Assembly (NCBI GenBank): GCA_028287745.1
Contig: JAQBPB010000056.1
Location: 1-52,346 of the forward strand
Reading direction: 5' to 3'
Length of the DNA: 52,346 bases
From: Chloroflexota bacterium
Lineage (GTDB): Bacteria > Chloroflexota > Chloroflexia > Chloroheliales > Chloroheliaceae
The notes under the pieces are model-generated. The model was given only the letters and a program-made list of their open reading frames with translations. It did not search any database and was not told the origin of the DNA. The number at the start of each line of letters is the position of its first letter. Position 1 is the stretch's first letter. Below, piece after piece: positions 26,522-34,464 of the stretch. The translations under genes and the position numbers were made by a program.

Positions 26522-27967
26522 TTAAATAAGTACTACCCCGGCTATTTTGCAGGAAACTTTATCAAAGAAAACTTTCAGCTTATGCAGGGACTCTTTGTAA
26601 GAATTATTGAGGCTGCACAATACTACTACTTCGTCTGCTTGCCAGGCCAGGTTACCGGCTGTAGCCAGGCTGGCGGGCCATTTCAACTCGATCAATTCCC
26701 AGTTTCCTTTGAAACTATGCGGGGACATTTTGCGGAGACCCGGGAGGGCTTCCCCGTTTCCCGCTTTTGAAAAAAACTTCAATTCCCCACTAAGGCCGTT
26801 GCGGACAGTACAGTTTATGCCCAGGCTGACCAGGGTTTCGGCTAACCCGCTAATATTCAGGGTGGCATTTTTGGTGTGGTCCTCTGCCAGGCAGAGCAGC
26901 CGGTAGATGGACCGGTCTTTAGGGAAGCTGGAATTAGCCCTGACCACTAATTCGGCGGCGAGCATGTCCAGGGGCCTACCGGCTGATTTTTTACCAGGCC
27001 CGGTGGCAAGCAAAACATTTCTTTGCAGCAATTGGTTTACCTGGTAGCTATATCTAAGCCGGGGGTCCCATTTCTCCACCAGCAGAAGCAGAATAATTAC
27101 CAGCGCCAGGCTGATAGCCGCCATGGCAATGGCTCCATCGCCCGGTTGCGCGCCCAGCCGGACACTTAGCAAATGGGGGTTTTCAACCACGTGCAATTGA
27201 TTGGGTACATTTGTAGTGGTAAATTGATTTAGTTCGGTTAGTTCCTGGTTATAAGAATCCAGTTCCGACCTGACCAGGCTGGCTGAACGCACAGTGCTGC
27301 CATCGCCAGCGGCGGCGGCCAGGGCCGGGGCGTTCACCAGGGTGTTTAATTCCTGGGTACGTTCTTCGATCAGAGTTAGTAATTCCTGGCGGCGGTTGAC
27401 CAGGAAATCCTGCTGGGCCTGGCTGCGCAGCTCGCGGAGTTGCGGGCTCTCATCCACCAGCAAGTCTCGAATAGCTCCCAGCACTTTCAGGACTTCGGCG
27501 GGGTCCGTACCGACAAATTGAAATTCAAAATAGACCGTGTTTTTGAGCGCACTGGCAACAATCGATTGGCGTAGATTAACCTGATCCATTTTGCTGTTGG
27601 ATTGCTGGACGACTAATTCAAGGAACCGGTTGCTTGACGCAAGCTGGATATAACTGGCAGTCAGGCGTAAATTGACCAGTTCGGCCACACCGACCTTGAC
27701 TTCTTTAGCCGACGGCCCTACCCCCATTAACATCCGCCCCTGGTAATAGGGCGTATCGTGTTGAACGATGTAGAAACCTAAAATCCCGCATATTACCGGC
27801 ACCACCAGTAAAAACCACCAGCGCCGGAGCTTTGGCAGCAAAACCTGGCCCAGGTCAGGGCCGGTTTGGTCAATAGGGTCAACTTCTCCAGGCGGGAGTA
27901 ATGTCACGTTGGTGGTGACAAAGCTCTCGGAAAAGTCTATTGTCGTACGGTTTTTAACAGGGGGCAT
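26522..27967 (-). CDS. Wzz-like chain-length protein with degenerate CpsD-like C-terminal domain
   Basis: 481 residues. A cytoplasmic N-terminal segment (1-48) precedes helix 1 (~49-69, WWFLLVVPVICGILGFYIV); the periplasmic Wzz domain (~70-275) contains RMLMGVGPSAKEVKV and a coiled coil (~180-250); helix 2 is ~278-298 (AMAAISLALVIILLLLVEKW). The C-terminal domain (~315-481) has the strand order of a ParA/BY-kinase domain (SIYRLLCLAED, NISGLAETLVSLGINCTV, DEVVVLCSLNNSYKESLHK, KIAGVVLI) but no Walker A, A' or B motif and no Tyr tail, so it cannot bind ATP in the usual way. It is the last gene of a four-gene leftward operon, 27 bp after the BNR gene. Likely a scaffold that tunes polymer length together with the larger Wzz. 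Confidence 0.82.
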   Translation of the reverse strand: MPPVKNRTTIDFSESFVTTNVTLLPPGEVDPIDQTGPDLGQVLLPKLRRWWFLLVVPVICGILGFYIVQHDTPYYQGRMLMGVGPSAKEVKVGVAELVNLRLTASYIQLASSNRFLELVVQQSNSKMDQVNLRQSIVASALKNTVYFEFQFVGTDPAEVLKVLGAIRDLLVDESPQLRELRSQAQQDFLVNRRQELLTLIEERTQELNTLVNAPALAAAAGDGSTVRSASLVRSELDSYNQELTELNQFTTTNVPNQLHVVENPHLLSVRLGAQPGDGAIAMAAISLALVIILLLLVEKWDPRLRYSYQVNQLLQRNVLLATGPGKKSAGRPLDMLAAELVVRANSSFPKDRSIYRLLCLAEDHTKNATLNISGLAETLVSLGINCTVRNGLSGELKFFSKAGNGEALPGLRKMSPHSFKGNWELIELKWPASLATAGNLAWQADEVVVLCSLNNSYKESLHKLKVFFDKVSCKIAGVVLI

Positions 27968-27994
27968 TGGACTGTAACCTGCCTGATTCCATGC

Positions 27995-29560
27995 TTAACG
28001 ATTGCGCCGTTTCAAAAACCACATACCCGCAGAAAGCAGCAAAGCCAGCGCCAGTACCGGCAGCAGGGCTAAAAGGGCCCCGGCATACGCTTCCGACATC
28101 CAGGTTGTAGAAGTAGTCTGTTCCAATGGAGGCAAAATCGGCTGCGGAGTAGGCGCAGGGGCCGGGGCCTGCGTCAGGCTGGCGGTGGGCGGCGGCGGCG
28201 GGGCCGTGACGATTGGCTGGGCTTTAATCCCGGTCACATAGGGCCGCGAACTGTACCAGACCGCTTTGGCGGTTTCGTCCAGGGGTTTATTCCTTTCAAA
28301 CCAGACGAAATGCAGCCGGTCCGGCCCAATGCCAATCCGGGGATATTCGACATAACCCGTCCCCTTCGAGACCAGTTCGAGTGCGGACCATTTGCCATTT
28401 TCCCAGACCATGTGATAGACCCCCAGCTCGCCCTCTTTCTCGGGCAAGCCCTTCTCAAGGTTGACGGTCTGCCCGACCGCCGCCATGTGCACGCCCCCGT
28501 TATTATCGGCGGCCAGGTAGTAGCGGTCGAACTGGTGCTGCCCGGAAAAAGTCCGGGCCGTAATGCCGGGTACGGTTGCCGGGTTGCTCCAGGTGTCACC
28601 CCGGTCCTGCGAAACCATATAACCGATGCTCTGATCCTTTATCCCCCGCCAGGCCAGCATAACCCCGCTGGTCCCAAAAGGTGTGCTAACGGTTTGTACC
28701 ACCGGCGAAGATGAGCTGCCGAAGTTAAAGGGGGTGGACCAGGTAGCGCCGCCGTCCAGCGAGTGGGAGTAACCACCCAGGGCCGAAGTGAACCTGGCGG
28801 TCTGATTGTCATAGCCATCGTCCCAGCTTAAATGCAAGTTGCCCCCGGCATCAACTTTTAACACGACCCTGGTAGTGCCATATTTCGGCTCGACAATCTC
28901 GCGAGGAAACGACCAGGTAACGCCCTGGTCCGCACTGCTGCGGTACATAATGGCCTGGTGCAGGCTGGCTACATCCTTGCCCACAACCTGGGTCCAAGCC
29001 GCGTGGATGACCCCTTTAGGATCAACGGCCACATCGGAATAGTAAGTCGTGCCATTATCATCAAGATTACGGGGTTTGCTCCAATTTTGGGCTGAGAAAG
29101 CTTTATCGATAGGGGCGGCCTGGTAAGCCAGGGAGTTTTTCGAGCGGTAGAGCATTTGCAACATACCGCGTTTATTGTCGACCGCCAGGGAAGCGCGCGC
29201 TACCCACCCGTAGGGAGTAGCCGCGATATTGACCGGTTCAGGGAAAAGAGGCTTACCGGCGGGAGAAAAAGCCTGGTAGAAATCCATGTCATATTTATTT
29301 TTAATTGATTCGTCTTTCGAAGCGTAAAAGTCCGAACCCAGAAAGACCACGTGAGCGGTTCCCTGGCTGTCCACCGCAATATCCGGAAACCAGGCGTCGT
29401 TCATTTGCGCCGAGATATTAACCGGACTGCTCCACGAGTTGTTTGACTGGGCCTGGACAGGGGCGGCGGTAAGGCAAAGCAGCAGCCCCAGAAGCAGGCC
29501 TTCCACAGATAGCAGGGCCGGTAATTTTACTGAACTGGAAAACTTTAACTTTCTTTGCAT
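27995..29560 (-). CDS. Secreted, C-terminally anchored BNR/sialidase-like propeller protein
   Basis: 521 residues. Signal peptide 1-37 (LLLGLLLCLTAAPVQAQS). The body holds repeated Asp-box/BNR-type strands: SSADQGVTWSFPREI, YSHSLDGGATWSTPF and VSQDRGDTWSNPATV, the S-x-D-x-G-x-T-W signature of sialidase-type six-bladed propellers, along with FPDIAVDSQGTAHVVF type blades. The Arg triad and catalytic Tyr/Glu of true sialidases cannot be confirmed. A Pro/Thr linker (PPPPPTASLTQAPAPAPTPQ) leads to one C-terminal helix (ALLALLPVLALALLLSAGMW) and a basic end FLKRRNR, so it is anchored outside the cell. It is third in the chain-length/polymerase operon, overlapping the polymerase stop with its start (TAATG). 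A role in trimming or binding the polymer is inferred from position. Confidence 0.82.
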   Translation of the reverse strand: MQRKLKFSSSVKLPALLSVEGLLLGLLLCLTAAPVQAQSNNSWSSPVNISAQMNDAWFPDIAVDSQGTAHVVFLGSDFYASKDESIKNKYDMDFYQAFSPAGKPLFPEPVNIAATPYGWVARASLAVDNKRGMLQMLYRSKNSLAYQAAPIDKAFSAQNWSKPRNLDDNGTTYYSDVAVDPKGVIHAAWTQVVGKDVASLHQAIMYRSSADQGVTWSFPREIVEPKYGTTRVVLKVDAGGNLHLSWDDGYDNQTARFTSALGGYSHSLDGGATWSTPFNFGSSSSPVVQTVSTPFGTSGVMLAWRGIKDQSIGYMVSQDRGDTWSNPATVPGITARTFSGQHQFDRYYLAADNNGGVHMAAVGQTVNLEKGLPEKEGELGVYHMVWENGKWSALELVSKGTGYVEYPRIGIGPDRLHFVWFERNKPLDETAKAVWYSSRPYVTGIKAQPIVTAPPPPPTASLTQAPAPAPTPQPILPPLEQTTSTTWMSEAYAGALLALLPVLALALLLSAGMWFLKRRNR

Positions 29561-31098
29561 TATTCGACCTTTACTGAACCGGCTTCTTCGCCAGCCGCCC
29601 GGTTACCCGCCGCTATAAATCTGGCCTGCTTTTCGTCTACCAGCCTTTTTTCCCGGGCTTTGTAGCCCAGGGCCAGGGCCAGGCCGATAAATAGCCAGCT
29701 GTAACTGGTGTAATTAAACCCGCTGATAGTTTGATTGTAAGCAAACGGAATGAGCCAATCGCCCAGCCACATCGCCGGGAAGAGGCCAATCGCCCCGGCA
29801 AAAGCTCCGATAGTGAAGGCTTTTTCAAAGGAACCGGCCGGGTGGAGTTTGATAAAGTTCTTCAGTTCTTTAATAATGCTCAGACCCAGCCAGATAAAGG
29901 CTCCCAGCCCCAACAGGCCGTACTGCAACAGCATATCCAGGTAATTATTGTGGGTGGAAAGCGCCAGGTCGCGGTAATAGGTCATATAATAATTAGCATA
30001 GCCCGCCGGGCCGGTACCCAGTATGGGGTTTATCGCCGCCACTTTAAAAGCCTGGCTCCATAATTTATCGCGGCTGGTCGTGCTATCAAGGGTGCCTTCC
30101 AGTTGTTTCGCTACCACAATTGTGTCGTAAATATACTGGTAATTCAAAATAATCAGACCCAGGGCAACTACCGCCAGGAGAAAGAACCATTTGCGGGAGT
30201 AGATGAAAACAATTACCAGGATTGCGATGACCGCAGGCAACCAGGCACTGATGCGCGCTATAGTGAGGGCAAACAGCCGGAATAACCAGGCGCCCAGCAC
30301 CAGCAGCATAAAAAAGCGCTGCCATCTACTTAGGTCGTGCTGGAACAGCAGCAGGGCCACCGTTAGAGCGCAGAACCACATCGGAAATAAGCCGCCCGCG
30401 TTAATTATCCGCGACAGGTAGGCTATATTCAGTTCCAGCTTTTCCGTCACGTTCCCGGTCAGGTCCTTGTTCTGGGTCTGCATAACCTCGATGAAGTACC
30501 AGAATAAGTACCAGAATGACCCAATAACCAGCAGCCAGTAGCAAAATTTTACGATACTTAAATCGCGCACCACGTTAAAGCAGAAAATAGTCAGGGCTAT
30601 CGAAAAGGCCGTTACCCCGATAGTCCCCAGTTGCACATTGAAGAACTTGTCTGAAATAATAACCTGGGGGTCTAAAAAGAAGCGCGACCACAGCATGGAT
30701 AAAATCACGATACTCAAAAATACTATGGCCGGTAGATTGAGGGCTGAAGGCAAAAAGTGAAGGTCGCGATTTAACAGCATTTTGACCAGCCACAGGCCAA
30801 CCAGCAGGGCGCTAAAGGCCAGGCTTAACGGTATTACACTGGCCGTGCCGGTGGAAAAACCAAAGCGCAAGACCATCATAGTTAGAATTAAAACGACAAT
30901 GCCCCACTCGCGCCGGACCGACAGGCCCATCAGAAAAAGCGGGGCGAAGGGCAGGGCTAACAGGTAAGGCCGTTTTATGAGTTGTTCGGTACCCACGCCA
31001 ATTTCCGCTAACATTAGCAGCAGGATAAGACCGGCTATAATAATTTTGCGTTTGAAGCGAAATTCGGCCGGGGTAAAAAATTTAGTCTGGTTTAGCAT
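29560..31098 (-). CDS. O-antigen polymerase/ligase family (Wzy-like) membrane protein
   Basis: 512 residues, about twelve membrane helices. The Wzy_C signature is present: STTSRDKLWSQAFKVAAINP, ILGTGPAGYANYYMTYYRD and LSTHNNYLDMLLQYGLLGLG, in which the H in STHNNYLD is the conserved functional residue. Unlike the protein at 24623, it lacks TPRs and ends in a short charged tail. It probably polymerises flipped repeat units on the outer face. Its ATG 31098 is 58 bp after the Wzz/kinase-like gene and its stop overlaps the start of the BNR gene. It is the second Wzy-type gene in the window; the division of labour with the other is unknown. Confidence 0.87.
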   Translation of the reverse strand: MLNQTKFFTPAEFRFKRKIIIAGLILLLMLAEIGVGTEQLIKRPYLLALPFAPLFLMGLSVRREWGIVVLILTMMVLRFGFSTGTASVIPLSLAFSALLVGLWLVKMLLNRDLHFLPSALNLPAIVFLSIVILSMLWSRFFLDPQVIISDKFFNVQLGTIGVTAFSIALTIFCFNVVRDLSIVKFCYWLLVIGSFWYLFWYFIEVMQTQNKDLTGNVTEKLELNIAYLSRIINAGGLFPMWFCALTVALLLFQHDLSRWQRFFMLLVLGAWLFRLFALTIARISAWLPAVIAILVIVFIYSRKWFFLLAVVALGLIILNYQYIYDTIVVAKQLEGTLDSTTSRDKLWSQAFKVAAINPILGTGPAGYANYYMTYYRDLALSTHNNYLDMLLQYGLLGLGAFIWLGLSIIKELKNFIKLHPAGSFEKAFTIGAFAGAIGLFPAMWLGDWLIPFAYNQTISGFNYTSYSWLFIGLALALGYKAREKRLVDEKQARFIAAGNRAAGEEAGSVKVE

Positions 31099-31156
31099 AG
31101 GTTTTACTTTTAAACCGGTGGTTTCTATCTACTTATTATCTAACTTCTGGCTTTGC

Positions 31157-33196
31157 TCAGTTAACCGAAAAGTCCTCCGGCACCTCAAATTCCTCAATGT
31201 TGTAGTCGTTCATCGTGTAAATTCTGACCGGTCGGGCTTCCCCGGTCCCAGGGGTGCCAGTGGCCGGGGCTGTTTTCTCGTGGGCGGGCTCCGCGTGGTC
31301 CGCAACCTTATAGGTGACGTTAGAGTTTAGGGTTCCGTTGTCCTCAACCGGTCTTTGATGATGATTTAAAGAAGCTGGAGCAGGTTTTTTAACCCTGCCG
31401 TTTGATTCGGTTTTATAGGGCTCCACCGGAGTTGTATTCCTGGGCGGTTGAGGAGTAATAAGCGGCGACTTTGGCGGAGGCTCCGGTGTTCGAGAGGCTG
31501 TGGTTGGATTTGGATATGGAGTTGAGGTTATGTTTTCAGCAGGCGCGGTTGGGGCCGCCGTACCCGTCCCATTAACCGTTTGTCCGGTAGAGTTTGACCG
31601 GGTGGCTTTGCCGAACCCAAAAAGGCTGCGCGGGCCGCGGGCTACGGTTATTACCCCTAAAACATGGCCGTTCAACCGCTCAACCACCTCAACCGCCGCT
31701 TTAAGTTCCTGGCCGCGGGTCTGGTTCAGTTCGCACAGCAAAATAGTTCCCGAGATATTCGAGCTTAACAGCCGGGTGGTTTTATCCCGCAAAATGTTGG
31801 CACAATTAAAGATAGCGAAATCGCCCGGAAGAGTACTTTGCGGCAAATCATAGATGCGCTGGGTCCCGCGATTCAAAATGGTCAATTGCTGTTCCTGGGC
31901 GGGTTTTAGACCGGCCGGGATTAGAAAGACGTTGGGAATAGCCGTTTCCAGCACCTTACCTTCCAGGTTGCCAAACTTGCCGCCATAGAAAATCTCGAAA
32001 AAGCCGGGGCGGTTAGCTAAACCCAGCAGTTCGTGCAGGCGCGGCTGGCTGGTATCGGCATCCACCAGCAATACGGTCGGCGAGAAGCTGGTCATGGAAA
32101 TCGCCAGGTTCAGCACTATATTGGCTTGCCTGCTTAAATCACCGGGGCTGGTAACCAGGACCGACTTGCGTTTTTGGGAGAGCGCTTCCGAGAACATTAT
32201 GCTGGTGCTGATAATTTCGTAAGCTTCGACTGCATCTTTGTTGAGATTAAAATTGGGTTTAGCCTTTGGATTGGCTTGAGGCGCGTTTTTCCGCCTGGTT
32301 TCCCGGCGCTTTTTGTCCGGCAGGTGCCCCAGGACTCGCAACTTCAGGCGAGCCTCCACATCCAGCCCGCTCTTGATGCGGTCATCCAGGTATTCCAGGA
32401 GAATGGCACAGCCTATTGCCAGCAGGGCGCCTATCCCAGCGGCCAGCAATATCGAAATCAGCGGGCTAATTGTCTGCACGCGCCGGGCCTGATTCGACTC
32501 TTCCAGGATACTGATAGAGTTCGGCGCGGAAAAGTTGCTGGTCCGTAATAGCTCGATGTAACTGCCCTGCCAGCTATCCAGCTGGGTCTGTTTAGCGGTT
32601 ATTTTACCGCGCGCTTCGGCAATTTCAACGGCAGTGGTGCTGGTATTGAGAGCCTGGTTCAACCCGGTCAATTCCACGCGGCCCGCCTCGATTTTGCTTT
32701 GCAAGTCGTCCAATTGTTTTTGAACGAAGGCGCGCTGTTCCTTACTGGTATTCTCCGGCGCGGTAGGGCTTTGTTTGATCAATTCCCGTGAAAAGGCGTT
32801 AACCAACCTGACCACCCGTTCCGGGTCGGTATCGGTTACTACCAGTTCAATAAAGGCGGTGGAAGGCACTACCCTGGACCCGATCATAGTAACCAGGATG
32901 TCGTTTGGGATATCCAGACGCACCTCCTGTTTTACGCCATCCAGCACCGGCTGGCGGCGCAACAGTTCCAGGTAATAACCCGCCAGCCGGTCAGCCAGCC
33001 CGATATCCCCCTGGGCCGGGTTCACTTGCTTGATAATTTGCCCGACCATCAGGGTAGCACTGGCCTCATAGCGGGGCGGTGCCTTCGAGGTGATATAAAA
33101 GTTTGCCGTTCCGGCCAGTAAAGCTCCTGCCAAGATCAGCCAGGACCAGGACCAGAGAATTCTGATATAACGGCGGGTTTCTCTAGCTATGTTCAT
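31157..33196 (-). CDS. Wzz-tyrosine-kinase-like fusion with decayed ATP-binding motifs
   Basis: 679 residues from ATG 33196 (TTG 33211 is an unlikely alternative). Helix 1 (~16-36), a periplasmic Wzz domain with RYEASATLMVG and a coiled coil (~150-215), helix 2 (~247-268), then a CpsD/BY-kinase domain (~315-530) and a Pro/Thr-rich tail (~540-679). The kinase domain keeps Walker A' (VLLVDADTSQPRLHELL) but Walker A reads TSPGDLSRQANIVLNLA where family members have a GKS/T, and Walker B reads FAIFNCANILRD instead of IIDTPP. ATP binding and autophosphorylation are therefore doubtful. The end (YTMNDYNIEEFEVPED) has only two tyrosines rather than a Tyr cluster. First gene of the four-gene operon; controls polymer chain length by family. 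Confidence 0.88.
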   Translation of the reverse strand: MNIARETRRYIRILWSWSWLILAGALLAGTANFYITSKAPPRYEASATLMVGQIIKQVNPAQGDIGLADRLAGYYLELLRRQPVLDGVKQEVRLDIPNDILVTMIGSRVVPSTAFIELVVTDTDPERVVRLVNAFSRELIKQSPTAPENTSKEQRAFVQKQLDDLQSKIEAGRVELTGLNQALNTSTTAVEIAEARGKITAKQTQLDSWQGSYIELLRTSNFSAPNSISILEESNQARRVQTISPLISILLAAGIGALLAIGCAILLEYLDDRIKSGLDVEARLKLRVLGHLPDKKRRETRRKNAPQANPKAKPNFNLNKDAVEAYEIISTSIMFSEALSQKRKSVLVTSPGDLSRQANIVLNLAISMTSFSPTVLLVDADTSQPRLHELLGLANRPGFFEIFYGGKFGNLEGKVLETAIPNVFLIPAGLKPAQEQQLTILNRGTQRIYDLPQSTLPGDFAIFNCANILRDKTTRLLSSNISGTILLCELNQTRGQELKAAVEVVERLNGHVLGVITVARGPRSLFGFGKATRSNSTGQTVNGTGTAAPTAPAENITSTPYPNPTTASRTPEPPPKSPLITPQPPRNTTPVEPYKTESNGRVKKPAPASLNHHQRPVEDNGTLNSNVTYKVADHAEPAHEKTAPATGTPGTGEARPVRIYTMNDYNIEEFEVPEDFSVN

Positions 33197-33223
33197 ACTG
33201 ATTAATCTCAATCAATTTATAAA

Positions 33224-33244
33224 CTTATGAGGACATAAGCTTAT
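33224..33244. promoter_or_regulatory. Overlapping palindromes before the Wzz operon
   Basis: CTTATG-AGGA-CATAAG (33224-33239) overlaps the perfect palindrome ATAAGCTTAT (33235-33244), ending 28 bp upstream of ATG 33196. A third partial palindrome, GGGTT-TAT-AACCC, is at 33254-33266. The position suits an operator for the chain-length operon; no regulator is known. Confidence 0.35.
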
Positions 33245-33305
33245 AAAGATAAAGGGTTTATAACCCCATTTTTGGATGCGGTATATTTCGCAACGATTTT
33301 AACCG

Positions 33306-33325
33306 GCACCTCATCGCACAGGTGC
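33306..33325 (-). terminator. Possible terminator hairpin after the GT2 gene
   Basis: GCACCT / AGGTGC stem of 6 bp with 8-nt loop, ~120 nt past the GT2 stop. The T-run is poor, so it may only be a weak terminator or mRNA 3' hairpin. Confidence 0.3.
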
Positions 33326-33444
33326 TAAAGATTAAAAGGGGCTATATTGCTCAGATGGTTAATATTATGAACTGAAACTATTAATAACCTATTTAAGGGT
33401 GTGCCAAAACATAAAGATTTGTTCATAGAGGTAGTAGGGGGAAT

Positions 33445-34371
33445 TTAAAGTGCGGCTTCTCCAAAACGGCCCTGCAAATAATCTAACATTCCTTTTAGTC
33501 GCGGCCGCCGCAGTGGGCGGGCCGCTTTATGGCGTTTCCAAACCGTCCAGGCGATTACGGTGCGCAGGTCTACCGTTAATAAGCTCCACCAGATGCTGAA
33601 GCGGCTCTTACCCAGGTTTCGCAGGAACAGCAGCCGGTTGCGGGTCATAAAATAGACATACCGGGGCGAGAGGTCGCGAGCCTTGAGGCTGATTTTGTGC
33701 CATACAACACTCTGCGGGACGTACCAGATAGAAAACCCGGCCCGGCTCACGCGGGCGCACCAATCGGTTTCTTCGTAATAAATAAAAAACCGGGCGTCCA
33801 GCATCCCGGCTTTTTCAATTGTTTCCCGCTTGACCAGCATGGCGCAGCCGGTTACGTAGTCAACCTGGCGCAGCCGGTTGAATATAGGTTCATCCGGCGC
33901 GTTCACACCCAGTTGGTGGGTCCGGCCCTGCTCACTGATAAGGCCACCCGCCGACCAGATGCGGGCCGGGTCATCAAAATAAAAGATTTTGGGGCCGGTA
34001 ATTCCAATTTCGGGAGCGCTTTCTGCGACCTGCACCAGTGGTTCCAGGAAGCCCGGGGCCACCTCCGTATCGTTATTCAGCAGTAAGACATAATCGGCGG
34101 CCTGCTCCAGGGCGTGCCGGATACCGACATTGTTACCCTCGGCAAAGCCCTGGTTATGGTTGTTAGCAATGACGGTGGTAAGGTATTTTAGGGTGGGTAA
34201 GATAGCCGCGATTTGTTCGAGCGAATCATCGGTCGAAGCGTTATCCACTATGATTACATTAAAGTTCGGGTAGGTCAGTCCACCCAGCGATTCCAAACAG
34301 GCCAGGGTAAAGTGAGGCTGGTTCCAGTTCAACAGGATAATCGAAACGAGCGGGTCAGGTGCGCTTTTCAT
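33445..34371 (-). CDS. GT2-family glycosyltransferase (rhamnosyltransferase-like)
   Basis: 308 residues from ATG 34371, which follows AAAGGGGT; the frame extends to 34428 but those 19 codons lie across a terminator region and lack a site. GT-A fold: VSIILLNWNQPHFTLACLES at the N terminus, DNASTDDS for nucleotide binding, LLLNNDTEVAPG with the DxD-like metal site, and YEETDWCARVSRAG, the acidic ED motif of the catalytic base region. These motifs place it in the WbbL/RfbN-like subgroup often annotated as rhamnosyltransferases. It acts in the cytoplasm on lipid-linked glycan. It is the gene just upstream of the Wzz operon; a hairpin terminator separates it from the epimerase gene. Confidence 0.9.
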   Translation of the reverse strand: MKSAPDPLVSIILLNWNQPHFTLACLESLGGLTYPNFNVIIVDNASTDDSLEQIAAILPTLKYLTTVIANNHNQGFAEGNNVGIRHALEQAADYVLLLNNDTEVAPGFLEPLVQVAESAPEIGITGPKIFYFDDPARIWSAGGLISEQGRTHQLGVNAPDEPIFNRLRQVDYVTGCAMLVKRETIEKAGMLDARFFIYYEETDWCARVSRAGFSIWYVPQSVVWHKISLKARDLSPRYVYFMTRNRLLFLRNLGKSRFSIWWSLLTVDLRTVIAWTVWKRHKAARPLRRPRLKGMLDYLQGRFGEAAL

Positions 34372-34398
34372 GAAAATACCCCTTTGAAATACCTCGTT

Positions 34399-34430
34399 AA
34401 AGAATAAGGGTGCCGCTTTAACAGGCACCC
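34399..34430 (-). terminator. Rho-independent terminator after the epimerase gene
   Basis: Perfect 7-bp stem GGGTGCC / GGCACCC (34408-34414 and 34424-34430) with 9-nt loop, followed on the minus strand by TTATTCTTT. It starts 34 nt past the epimerase stop and lies just before the GT2 start. Confidence 0.75.
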
Positions 34431-34464
34431 CACGGCTATCTAATTTTTGGTCAGGGCCAGGCGG

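Noticed and set aside
26497..26548. Inverted repeat AAAATAGCC ... GGCTATTTT between convergent genes as a bidirectional terminator
   Set aside because: The loop is 34 nt and one arm lies inside the Wzz coding region; no T-run follows.
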